The position numbers and the translations under genes are program-made. Below are positions 35,598 through 44,128 of a DNA stretch of 64,000 bases, piece by piece; positions within the stretch are counted from its first letter, which is position 1, and each line of letters opens with the position of its first letter. The notes beneath the pieces were generated by a model. It saw only the letters and a program-made list of their open reading frames with translations. It was not told where the DNA came from and did no database searches. Source of the stretch: Ruminococcus flavefaciens ATCC 19208. Its GTDB lineage: Bacteria > Bacillota > Clostridia > Oscillospirales > Ruminococcaceae. The stretch covers positions 1 to 64,000 of the forward strand of contig NZ_JAEF01000016.1 in assembly GCF_000518765.1 (NCBI RefSeq), written 5' to 3'.

Positions 35598-37406
35598 ATG
35601 GAAGAGTTTTCGATATTTAATATTTTCACACTTCTTGGAGGACTTGCTTTCTTCCTCTACGGAATGAATGTAATGTCAACAGGACTTGAAAAGCTTACAG
35701 GAGGCAAGCTTGAAGTCGCACTTAAAAAAATGACCGAGAACAAGCTTAAAGCTATTCTTCTCGGAATGGGCGTTACAGTTGCAATACAGTCCTCATCGGC
35801 TATGACGGTAATGCTTGTGGGATTTGTTAACTCAGGCATTATGACTCTTGAACAGACTATCGGAGTCTGTTTCGGTTCAAATATAGGCACGACCTTTACA
35901 GCATGGATCCTTTGTCTTGACGGCATACAGGATTCGGGTGAGGGCGGTGTCGTAAGCTTTATACTCAGACTATTGAAGCCTGTGTCGTTCTCGCCGCTCA
36001 TAGCTCTTGCAGGAACGATACTCATAATGTTCGCAAAGAAGAACAAGAAAAAGGATGTAGGACGTATCCTTGTAGGATTTGCTGTTCTTATGACAGGTAT
36101 GTCCCTCATGTCTCAATCTGTTGATCCATTGGCAAATTCACCTGACTTCCAGAAGACACTTACTGCTTTTAAAAATCCGATTCTCGGCGTACTTGTAGGT
36201 ACGGTATTTACAGGCATAATCCAGAGCTCGGCAGGTTCTATCGGTATTCTTCAGGCGTTTTCAAAGACAGGCGGACTGACATGGGGAATGTCGCTTCCTA
36301 TAATCATGGGCTGCAATATCGGTACTTGTGTGACTGCGCTTCTTTCAACAGTCGGCGTAAGCAAGGACGCAAAGAGAGTTGCATGGACTCATATAATCAT
36401 CAAGATAATCGGTACACTTGTGCTCCTTCCTGTTATAATACTGCTTCAGAATGTTATTAATCTCGGTATTATGGAAAAAACTGTCGGCTACGTAGGCATC
36501 GCCATAATGCATACCATATTCAATGTGGCTACTACAGTAATGTTCATGCCTTTCACAAAGCAGCTCGTAAAGCTGTCAAAGATACTTGTAAAGGACGGCA
36601 AGGAAGAGGTCAAGGATCCGAGAAGAACTCTTACAGGTCTGGACGATATCCTTCTCAAGACTCCTGCTGTAGCTGTTCATACCTGTTTATCCGCTACTTC
36701 GCAGATGGCAGAGCTTACAAGAGAGACTATCATCATGGCATTGAAGCTCCTTGTAGAGTATAACGGCGAGGCTTGCGAGACGGTTATCGAGAACGAGGAT
36801 ATAATCGACAGCTTTGAGGACAAGATAAACAGCTATCTGATAAAGATAGCAAAGAGCAGTGTTACAGGCGCAGACAGCCGAAGCGTATCGAAGATGATGC
36901 ATTGTGTGGGCAATTTCGAGCGTATTTCCGACCACGCTGTAAACCTTGTGGAATCGGCTCAGGAGATGCACGAAAAGGGTATAAACTTCTCTGAGGAGTG
37001 CATAAACGAGATAATCGTTATCACTGACGCTATCACGGAGAACGTAAACAAGGCATTCGATTCGTATGAGAATAACGACCTCGCTATCGCACATAAGGTC
37101 GAGCCGCTCGAAGAGGTAGTGGATAATCTGAGCACAGAGCTTAAAAACAGACATATCCGCAGACTCCAGAACGACGAATGTACAGTTGAGCTGGGATATA
37201 TCTTCCAGGATGTTCTTACCAATCTGGAGCGTATTTCCGACCATTGTTCAAATATTGCAGGCTGTCTTATCGAGACAGACGAAAAGACCAATATCCACGC
37301 ATATCTCCACGATGTAAAGGAGAATGACGAGGGATTCAGAAACGAGTACAGAGAGTATGCAGAGGAATATTTCCGCAGACTCGGTGCATCGGAAGTTAAA
37401 GTATAA
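35598..37406 (+). CDS. Na+/phosphate cotransporter with C-terminal PhoU-like domain
   Basis: 602 residues. Two inverted NptA-type halves with about eight helices: LGGLAFFLYGMNVMSTGLEKLTGGKL, then QSSSAMTVMLVGFVNSG in half one and QSSAGSIGILQAFS in half two; the QSSS/QSSA pairs bind Na+ and phosphate. Residues ~345-560 are helical and PhoU-like (MMHCVGNFERISDHAVNL and VLTNLERISDHCSNIAG, the E-R-I-S-D-H repeat of PhoU). It imports inorganic phosphate. The start ATG has AGGAGAGAA upstream. Monocistronic, with no pst or pho genes near. Confidence 0.93.
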   Translation: MEEFSIFNIFTLLGGLAFFLYGMNVMSTGLEKLTGGKLEVALKKMTENKLKAILLGMGVTVAIQSSSAMTVMLVGFVNSGIMTLEQTIGVCFGSNIGTTFTAWILCLDGIQDSGEGGVVSFILRLLKPVSFSPLIALAGTILIMFAKKNKKKDVGRILVGFAVLMTGMSLMSQSVDPLANSPDFQKTLTAFKNPILGVLVGTVFTGIIQSSAGSIGILQAFSKTGGLTWGMSLPIIMGCNIGTCVTALLSTVGVSKDAKRVAWTHIIIKIIGTLVLLPVIILLQNVINLGIMEKTVGYVGIAIMHTIFNVATTVMFMPFTKQLVKLSKILVKDGKEEVKDPRRTLTGLDDILLKTPAVAVHTCLSATSQMAELTRETIIMALKLLVEYNGEACETVIENEDIIDSFEDKINSYLIKIAKSSVTGADSRSVSKMMHCVGNFERISDHAVNLVESAQEMHEKGINFSEECINEIIVITDAITENVNKAFDSYENNDLAIAHKVEPLEEVVDNLSTELKNRHIRRLQNDECTVELGYIFQDVLTNLERISDHCSNIAGCLIETDEKTNIHAYLHDVKENDEGFRNEYREYAEEYFRRLGASEVKV

Positions 37407-37410
37407 AAAC

Positions 37411-37439
37411 AAGCGGCTGACATTTCGTCAGCCGCTTTT
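37411..37439 (+). terminator. Terminator of the Na/Pi cotransporter gene
   Basis: AAGCGGCTGAC / GTCAGCCGCTT stem followed by TTTG. Confidence 0.85.
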
Positions 37440-37488
37440 GCGTATATAACGGTATTTTGATATCTTGTGTGCAGGGGAGGATAATATC

Positions 37489-37600
37489 CGCCCGTCAATT
37501 ACGCATAATCTCTAAATGACATACTGTAGGGGCTGGCGTTCTCGACAGCCCGTTATAATCCCATTATACTTTGCGGACGCGCAATGCGCGTCCCTACAAT
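37489..37600. repeat. Interspersed palindromic repeat cluster, second locus
   Basis: GGATAATATCCGCCC at 37489-37503, GTAGGGGCTG...CAGCCCGTT at 37526-37554, and a 31-base unit at 37570-37600 that is the exact reverse complement of 8412-8442. No gene lies between 37407 and 37734. Confidence 0.85.
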
Positions 37601-37734
37601 CGTTTTATAAGCGCAAGGTGCAGCGTCACGTATTCACGCGATGATATTTTCCTATTGATTTATTATCCTCTCGCGGCTGTTTTTGATTGTCATAAGCATT
37701 TCGGCGCGGAGAAAGTATGCAGCGTCACGCTGTC

Positions 37735-38511
37735 TTAATACGGAAGTACGAACTGTCCTGCTTTCCACACGCCGTTCTCGATTACTACCGAGAAATCATC
37801 GGTTTCGGTATAGGACTCATCGCCGTAATCGCTTCCGTCGTAGAAATTATCCACTGAGAATAATATCTCATCATCGGACTTTGACTTTATCTCTGTGACC
37901 TTTGATGAGGAGTAGAAGATATTGCCGCCGCGGTTGCCGCAAAGTGCATAGAGCGAGCCGTCTTTTTCGAGATAGAGCTTGGAAAGCTCTGCACATGGAT
38001 AACGTGAGCTGAATACCTTGAAGTATTCTTTTTCCATGTCGCTGAATGACTTTATTTTGCTGTCGGTTATACGATAGAAGCTCCAGCCCATATCGTTCTG
38101 AGCGATGTCATTATAATCAACATCGAAGGGACAGCCTACAGTGAAGCTCATCTGAGTATTGCAGGCGGACTCGAAAAGAGCCTGAGCAGCTGCAATGAGT
38201 GTACGGTCATCGGCTTTATCCTTGTCGGCTTCAAATACGACAGCACCGTCCTCGTTGTATGAGAAAGCACCGCCGCCCAGCGGATCAGCCTGTGTAGTTT
38301 TTACTGTAGTGACCGCAGTTGTAGTAACAGCCTTTGTGGTAGTCTTTGCAGTTGTGGTAACTGTGGTAGTGGTATCGGTCGTTTCTGTCTGTGTAGTTGC
38401 CTCAGTAGGCTTTTTCTTAGCGGTATTAGGAGATTTGCCTGTTTTCTCTCCGCATGAAACGGCTGAAATTGCAATGGCTGATACTGCGATGATTGATAAT
38501 ATTTTTTTCAT
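37735..38511 (-). CDS. Lipoprotein with Thr-rich linker, unknown function
   Basis: 258 residues. Lipoprotein signal MKKILSIIAVSAIAISAVSC with lipobox SAVSC at 16-20, Thr-rich stretch (~35-75), then a compact domain of ~180 residues with four Cys (ACNTQMSF, GCPFD, YPCAEL, ALCGN). Not recognised. It overlaps the upstream rnr by 4 bases (ATGA), so it is translationally coupled to it, and it is the last gene of a secG-rnr-lipoprotein operon. No terminator is obvious; the repeat cluster follows. Confidence 0.75.
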   Translation of the reverse strand: MKKILSIIAVSAIAISAVSCGEKTGKSPNTAKKKPTEATTQTETTDTTTTVTTTAKTTTKAVTTTAVTTVKTTQADPLGGGAFSYNEDGAVVFEADKDKADDRTLIAAAQALFESACNTQMSFTVGCPFDVDYNDIAQNDMGWSFYRITDSKIKSFSDMEKEYFKVFSSRYPCAELSKLYLEKDGSLYALCGNRGGNIFYSSSKVTEIKSKSDDEILFSVDNFYDGSDYGDESYTETDDFSVVIENGVWKAGQFVLPY

Positions 38512-40688
38512 TCTTCTTCCTCCTGTTCGTCATCGTCAAGGACGAAATCAATAGTTCCGTCACTGACATTAACAGCGGCACATATTACCTGAACGGTCTG
38601 TCCGAGAGTATAGGAAACGCCGCTGAATTTCTCTGTAAGTGCAACGGGCTCGGTATAGTCATATTCGCCCTCGGGGAGAGTCCTTATGTGGACAAGTCCC
38701 TCAACTGTATTTGGCAGCTCGGCATAGAAACCAAACTCGGTAACACCTGATATCTTAGCTGTGAAGCTCTCGCCTATGTGAGCTTTCATATACTCAGCCT
38801 TGTAGCAGTCCTCGCATTCGCGCTCGATAGTTACAGCGCGTACCTCCGCAGCAGAAGAACGTTCCGAAGCATTGACAGCGAAGCCCGAATAGCGTTTGCT
38901 GAGCCATTCGTTGTTGTAGCCTGCAAGTATATCCGTGATTATGCGGTGTATAGCAAGGTCGGGATAACGTCTGATAGGCGAGGTGAAGTGGGCATAGTCA
39001 TCGAGCACAAGACCGAAATGTCCGAGAGGCTCGGGAGAATACTTCGCCTTAGCCATTGAGCGGAGCACAAGCATATTGATAGCCTCGAACTTCTCCGTAC
39101 CTCTTGCACTTTCCAATATTTTTGCTGCATGAGCAGGCTTGAACTCGCTGAATGGCGGACATTCAAAGCCGTATTTCGGCAGCATTTCGTGAAGAAGCTC
39201 TGATTTTTCCTCGGGGGGAGCTTCGTGTATGCGGTAAACGAATGGGACTTTCTTATCCTTTGCAAGCTTTGCGGCAGCTTCATTGGCTGTGAGCATGAAT
39301 TCCTCGATTATACGCTCAGCCTTTCCGCGCTCACGGGGCTGTACATCGCAGCATATGCCGTCCTCATTGATAATGAGCTTGCTTTCGGTAGTTTCTATCT
39401 CGGGAGCATGACGGAGCTGCTTTTTGGCGATAAGCTTGTCCGCAAGCTCGTTCATAAGCGTGATATTATCGCGGACAGCCCCGTATTTTTCAGCTATCTC
39501 GGCAGTTTCCGAGCCCTCAAGTATACGGTTTATCTCAGAGTAAACACCCTTGACTCTTGAACGGATAACGCTCTTGCAGAAGCGGTAGGAAAGCATATTG
39601 CCGTCCTTGTCAAGCTCCATGAAGGCTGACAGCGTGAGCCTGTCCTCATTTGGATTGAGGGAGCATATGCCGTTTGAAAGCTCCTTCGGCAGCATAGGTA
39701 TGACCTTATCAGCGTAGTAGATACTTGTTCCGCGCATGAGAGCTTCCTTGTCGAGGGCACTGTTGCCCTTTACGTAGTGGGAAACGTCAGCGATATGGAC
39801 TCCGAGGCAATAGCCTTTTTTAGTTTTCTGCACCGATACCGCGTCATCGAGATCCTTTGATTCCGCACCGTCAATGGTGAATATGGTCATATTGCGGAGA
39901 TCCTCGCGGTTGTTGAAGCAGTATTCCTGCACACCGCCCTCGGATATTTTTCTTGCCTCCTTCAGTACTTCATCGGGGAAGGCTGTGGGAGCACCGTGCA
40001 TTACAAGTATTGAAGCGGCAGTAGAAGCTGCGTATTCCGAGCTTCCGAAAACAAGGGTTATCTTGACCTTGTGCTCGGCGTGTCGTCTGCCGCGGTAAAC
40101 TATCTCAGCCAGTACCTTATCGCCGTTTTCAAAGGGGATACTTTCCTCGCGGACGATGATGATATGATTCCGTGAAGCTGTGTCGGGGACGAGATAGGGT
40201 CTGCCGTCCTCGAATTCGATCTTGCCTGTAAGCTGCGAGCTTCCGAATTCAAGTATATCCAGCACCTCGCCCTCAGGCTCACCCGAGCGCGAAGCAATAG
40301 GGGAGATGAGCACCCTGTCATTTGGCATAGCGCCAAGCATACATTTTCCCGGGATAAAGTATTCCACGCCGTCATCTGTCATGGCAAAGCCGAATGTACG
40401 GCTCAGGCGTGTGACAGTTCCGGGATAAGCCTTTACACGTGAACACAAAGCAGCCTTCATGCCCTTTTTCATCATGATAACGCCTTCGGTGCGGAGCTGT
40501 GAAAAAGCTTCGGTGAAGTTTTCTCTGCCTGATTTCTTGGTCTTGCATTTGGACTCAAGCTCGCTCAGGGGCATGGACTTTTTACCGTAAGCTTTCAGGA
40601 AAGTGACTATTTTATTTTTATAGCTCTCAACTGATGCAGCAGAGCTGTTCTTTTTGATTATCTGCTTCTTTTTATTTTTTTCAGACAT
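38508..40688 (-). CDS. rnr: Ribonuclease R
   Basis: 726 residues. Order: Lys-rich N-terminus (helix-turn-helix type, ~30-75), cold-shock domains (RLSRTFGFAMTDDGVEYFIP ...), RNB catalytic domain with the four-Asp motif FTIDGAESKDLDDAVSV, the HIADVSHYVKG block, YRIHEAPPEEK, FTSPIRRYPDLAIHR, and a C-terminal S1 domain (KISGVTEFGFYAELPNTVEGLVHI). It degrades structured RNA 3' to 5' and helps trans-translation. ATG 40688 has AAGGAG upstream. secG is 71 bases upstream, the common secG-rnr order in Firmicutes; smpB is not seen here. Confidence 0.96.
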   Translation of the reverse strand: MSEKNKKKQIIKKNSSAASVESYKNKIVTFLKAYGKKSMPLSELESKCKTKKSGRENFTEAFSQLRTEGVIMMKKGMKAALCSRVKAYPGTVTRLSRTFGFAMTDDGVEYFIPGKCMLGAMPNDRVLISPIASRSGEPEGEVLDILEFGSSQLTGKIEFEDGRPYLVPDTASRNHIIIVREESIPFENGDKVLAEIVYRGRRHAEHKVKITLVFGSSEYAASTAASILVMHGAPTAFPDEVLKEARKISEGGVQEYCFNNREDLRNMTIFTIDGAESKDLDDAVSVQKTKKGYCLGVHIADVSHYVKGNSALDKEALMRGTSIYYADKVIPMLPKELSNGICSLNPNEDRLTLSAFMELDKDGNMLSYRFCKSVIRSRVKGVYSEINRILEGSETAEIAEKYGAVRDNITLMNELADKLIAKKQLRHAPEIETTESKLIINEDGICCDVQPRERGKAERIIEEFMLTANEAAAKLAKDKKVPFVYRIHEAPPEEKSELLHEMLPKYGFECPPFSEFKPAHAAKILESARGTEKFEAINMLVLRSMAKAKYSPEPLGHFGLVLDDYAHFTSPIRRYPDLAIHRIITDILAGYNNEWLSKRYSGFAVNASERSSAAEVRAVTIERECEDCYKAEYMKAHIGESFTAKISGVTEFGFYAELPNTVEGLVHIRTLPEGEYDYTEPVALTEKFSGVSYTLGQTVQVICAAVNVSDGTIDFVLDDDEQEEEE

Positions 40689-40727
40689 ACAAGTCTCCTT
40701 TTGCAGTTTATCCCATAAAAATTTAAG

Positions 40728-40754
40728 CCCCATGACTGTTAGTCACAGGGCGGC
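40728..40754 (-). terminator. Hairpin between secG and rnr (weak terminator or attenuator)
   Basis: Minus strand CCCTGTGACT-AAC-AGTCATGGGG with two G-T pairs, followed by an AT-rich run rather than a clean T-run. It may reduce readthrough into rnr. Confidence 0.4.
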
Positions 40755-40759
40755 TTTTC

Positions 40760-41017
40760 TTACTTTGTGAAGATCGGTACGATATTAACAGCAAGGATTA
40801 CAACGAAAAGGAGTATCGCAAGAAATCTTGTTATCTTAGCGAGAATAGCTTCCTTTGTTCTGCCCTCGTTTTTACCGTAGAATGAATCAGCACTTGCACC
40901 TGTGAGAGCAGCTGTCATGCTGTCCTGTGATTTCTGCTCTTGTGAAAGGCAAAGCATAATTGTAAGAAGACTGATTACAAGAATTGCAATTCCGCCGATT
41001 ATCTCTAATGTTGACAT
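40760..41017 (-). CDS. secG: Preprotein translocase subunit SecG
   Basis: 85 residues, typical of SecG: helix ~5-26 (IIGGIAILVISLLTIMLCLSQEQ), a Gly/Ser-rich loop (TGASADSFYGKNEGRTKEAIL) and helix ~62-82. It assists SecYEG protein export. GGAGG upstream of ATG. First gene of secG-rnr-lipoprotein. Confidence 0.93.
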   Translation of the reverse strand: MSTLEIIGGIAILVISLLTIMLCLSQEQKSQDSMTAALTGASADSFYGKNEGRTKEAILAKITRFLAILLFVVILAVNIVPIFTK

Positions 41018-41085
41018 AAAAAACTACCTCCGAAAAAACAGTTATAGATTACGGCATAAGCCGATACATTTCAATTAGCTATACT

Positions 41086-41114
41086 ATTATATCACAGTCT
41101 TAGCTGATTTGCAA
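41086..41114 (-). promoter_or_regulatory. Promoter of secG-rnr
   Basis: Minus strand TTGCAA, 17-base spacer ending in TGA, TATAAT. Confidence 0.7.
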
Positions 41115-41190
41115 GGGTTTTCACTGAAAAAGCGAGACAAAAAATACAGTTAAAATTGTTGAAATCATACAACTTGCCGTCATACAAACA

Positions 41191-41217
41191 AAAAAGCAGC
41201 TCCGAAGAGCTGCTTTT
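41191..41217 (-). terminator. Terminator of the first GH9 gene
   Basis: AAAAGCAGCTC / GAGCTGCTTTT stem, T-run on the minus strand. Confidence 0.85.
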
Positions 41218-41234
41218 CGATGTTCGTTTTAAGA

Positions 41235-43871
41235 TCAAACGTTATCAGGTTGTAATGATACAAGACCGAGGCAGTATTTCTGTATAGCCAGAGCATCGTT
41301 TGAAGAAACGCCGTTGCCTCTCTTGTGAACGTCTGCGTTTACCCAACCCTGAGCTGAGATACGGTGACGGTCTGTACCGCTTACGCCGTACTTGTTAGGA
41401 TTAGCAAGAGCCTGCATGATGATAACAGCGTCTGAAAGGTCGATACCTCCGTCGTTGTTAGCATCGCCGAGGATTGTTGGCTGAAGAGGAGGATCAGTAA
41501 CTACATATGGCTCAGTTACTACAGGAGCTGTTGTAGTAGTTGTAGTAGTAACCTTCTTTGTTGTAGTTGTTGTTACCTTTGTAGTAGTTGTTGTCTGAAC
41601 AGAAGGTGTTGAATTACCGTCCATGTGGAGAACTATCTTTTCGATAGTAACATCGTCATCGTGCGGCCACCAAACCATAGCCTTGATAGTTGCACCTACG
41701 TTTGAAGGAACCTTATAGTCGATAGCAACTGTCTTGTCAGAGTTGATCTTGACACCTGAGAACTCTTCCTGCTCCCATTCGCCTGTCCATGTACCGAAAC
41801 CGCCTGAAACCTCAGTATCGTTTGAGTTAACCTTGAGGTACATAGTAACTGACTTAGCGCCCTGTGGCTTGAACTCAGCAACATTGTTGATAGCGCCGTC
41901 TGTCTGGCTTTCTTCCTTCTTAGCGTTGAGGCTTGAGCCTGAGAGAACGATGTCGTTTCCGCTTGAAGGTGTTGAAGGCTCGTACTTGGTTGTAGTAGTA
42001 ACTACCGGTGGATTTGTTCTTGTTGTTGTAGTAACAGAAGGTGTAGATGGAGTTGAGCTGCCCTTGTGGAGAACGATCTTCTCGATAGTAACATCGTCAT
42101 CGTGCGGCCACCAAACCATAGCCTTGATAGTTGCGCCTACGTTTGAAGGTACAGTGTAGTCGATAGCAACTGTCTTGTCAGCGCCTACCTTTACGCCTGA
42201 GAACTCTTCCTGCTCCCATTCGCCTGTCCATGTACCGAAACCGCCTGATACCTCAGTGTCGTTTGAATTTACCTTGAGGTACATTGTAACTGACTTAGCG
42301 CCCTGTGGCTTGAATTCAGCAACATTGTTGATAGCGCCGTCTGTCTGGCTTTCTTCCTTCTTAGCGTTGAGGCTTGAGCCTGTGAGAACGATATCATCGC
42401 CGTCTGAAGGTGTGCCCGGATTGTAAGAAGTTGTAGTTGTAACTACAGAAGGATTGTTCTGAGTTGTAGTTGTTACAGAAGGTGTAATTGTTGAACCGCC
42501 CGCCGGGTAGATCTTTGATACACCTGTGATAGTTGTGTCAATAGAGCCTGTCTTATAGAAGTGGTAAAGACCTGCTGCTGCACCAACGAGACCTGCGTTA
42601 TAGTCGATAGCTACCTCGTTGCCCTGATAGTCTGAACGGATATCCTGATATGTTCCGTTAGCATCTAAAGGACCGCCGCAGAGAGCACCTATAAGGAGAT
42701 ACTTGTTCTGGATTCCGTCATTCTGCTTGCCTGCGTCTGCATCAGGAGAAGCAGCTCTGTGGTGAGGATTCTTTGAAGAATTAGACTTGAAGCCTACAAC
42801 GAGACAGTGTGACTGTCCGTTAGCGAATGACTTGTCACCTGTGAGGTACTGCATCTGACCCTTAGCCCATGAGGAGTCTGCCTTATTGTACTTAGCAGCT
42901 ACGAGAGAACAGAGCTGAGCTGTTGCATTGTGTCTTGCGCTGCCCCACTCGTTAGCGAAGTAGTAGTTGTTGCCCTGGAACTTGCCGAGCTCTGCTGCGC
43001 TGCCCCAGTCGCCTGTGATCTCACCCTTGAGGATAGCAGCACCGAGCTGAACGCTTTCCCATGAGTGTACTGAATAAGCTGTAGGACAGTTCTTGAGGTC
43101 ATTGAGGTAACCCTGATCCTTTGTAGCAAGGTAGAGCCAGCCTGCTGCCCAAGCCATTTCGTCGGAAGAACCTGTCCAGTGAGCATCATAGAAAGTACCT
43201 GCTGAATAATAGCCTGTATCCTTCTTTGAGAACTCATAAAGAGCCTTAGCGTACTTGAGGTCGTCAGCGTTGCCGAAGTTTACGTAGTTAGCTGCAAGAG
43301 CTGCTGCGTATTCAGCAGTAACGTTAGCTGCACCGCCTGTTGTCCAGAGCATACGTCTGTTTCCGCTCTGAGTCTCGGGAGCGCCCCAGTAAGCGTGGTC
43401 GGAATCACCGTCACCCTTTTCGATAAGAACTCTTGATACTGTATTTCCGTTGAGCTCTGTAGCGTCACGGAAGAATTTAGCGAATTTGTCTGTTATAACC
43501 TTAAGGTGAGCACCCTGTCCTGTAGCCTCGTATGCGTCTTTGAATTCGTAGTAGGACCAGCCAAGTGTAGAAGCTGCGTAGCCCTGTGGCTGACCGAACA
43601 TTACGTGGTCGCCTGCGTCGTGGAAACCGCCCGGCTTTTCGTCATTTGTATGGCAGTTACCTCTCCATGAGAGACCGCAGTCCGAGTTGTTGCCGCACAT
43701 ATTTGCGTCATAAAGATAGAGGGAGTACTGAAGGAGCTTTGCATAGTTATCACCGTCTGCCGCTGTTGCTGGGAGAGGGGTAGCAACCATCGAAGAGAAT
43801 GGGGCAGCAAATGAAGTAAGAGCTACAGCTCCACTGATTAATGCAGATTTAAACCTATTGAGTTTATGCAT
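41235..43871 (-). CDS. Cellulosomal GH9 cellulase with two near-identical carbohydrate-binding-like modules and dockerin
   Basis: 878 residues. Signal peptide ~1-38. GH9 catalytic domain ~40-445: LSWRGNCH, DAGDH with Asp85/Asp88, the substrate block NPHHRAAS (~368), and acid Glu419 in QGNEVAIDYNAGL. Two beta-sandwich modules at ~492-603 and ~639-749 are nearly identical (period exactly 147 residues) with WWPHDDDVTIEKIVLH ends; they may belong to CBM79-like families known from R. flavefaciens GH9, not proven. Thr-rich linkers separate them. Dockerin ~800-878 with DANNDGGIDLSD and a second loop NADVHKRGNGVSSND. No CBM3c follows the catalytic domain. Start: ATG 43871 with a weak GAAAGAAG upstream. 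Second GH9 gene lies upstream in the same direction. Confidence 0.95.
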   Translation of the reverse strand: MHKLNRFKSALISGAVALTSFAAPFSSMVATPLPATAADGDNYAKLLQYSLYLYDANMCGNNSDCGLSWRGNCHTNDEKPGGFHDAGDHVMFGQPQGYAASTLGWSYYEFKDAYEATGQGAHLKVITDKFAKFFRDATELNGNTVSRVLIEKGDGDSDHAYWGAPETQSGNRRMLWTTGGAANVTAEYAAALAANYVNFGNADDLKYAKALYEFSKKDTGYYSAGTFYDAHWTGSSDEMAWAAGWLYLATKDQGYLNDLKNCPTAYSVHSWESVQLGAAILKGEITGDWGSAAELGKFQGNNYYFANEWGSARHNATAQLCSLVAAKYNKADSSWAKGQMQYLTGDKSFANGQSHCLVVGFKSNSSKNPHHRAASPDADAGKQNDGIQNKYLLIGALCGGPLDANGTYQDIRSDYQGNEVAIDYNAGLVGAAAGLYHFYKTGSIDTTITGVSKIYPAGGSTITPSVTTTTQNNPSVVTTTTSYNPGTPSDGDDIVLTGSSLNAKKEESQTDGAINNVAEFKPQGAKSVTMYLKVNSNDTEVSGGFGTWTGEWEQEEFSGVKVGADKTVAIDYTVPSNVGATIKAMVWWPHDDDVTIEKIVLHKGSSTPSTPSVTTTTRTNPPVVTTTTKYEPSTPSSGNDIVLSGSSLNAKKEESQTDGAINNVAEFKPQGAKSVTMYLKVNSNDTEVSGGFGTWTGEWEQEEFSGVKINSDKTVAIDYKVPSNVGATIKAMVWWPHDDDVTIEKIVLHMDGNSTPSVQTTTTTKVTTTTTKKVTTTTTTTAPVVTEPYVVTDPPLQPTILGDANNDGGIDLSDAVIIMQALANPNKYGVSGTDRHRISAQGWVNADVHKRGNGVSSNDALAIQKYCLGLVSLQPDNV

Positions 43872-44086
43872 ATTATCACACTTCTTTCATAAGTCTTTGC
43901 CTATAATATGTCTCATAGTACATTATACAGGGTTTGTCTGCAAAAGTAGTTACAAAATGGTGACAAAAATATTACAATATGGTAAAAAATAGCTATAAAT
44001 GGTCAAATTCGGCATAGTGCGCAAAAAACGCACACTCCTATTGGTCACAATCACGATGAAAATATGCGGTTGAGGTGGACAAAACA

Positions 44087-44115
44087 AAGGAGCAGGATAT
44101 CGCTGTCCTGCTCCT
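44087..44115 (-). terminator. Terminator of the second GH9 gene
   Basis: AAGGAGCAGGA / TCCTGCTCCTT perfect stem; on the minus strand it is followed by TGTTTTG. Confidence 0.75.
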
Positions 44116-44128
44116 TGTCTTAGATATT

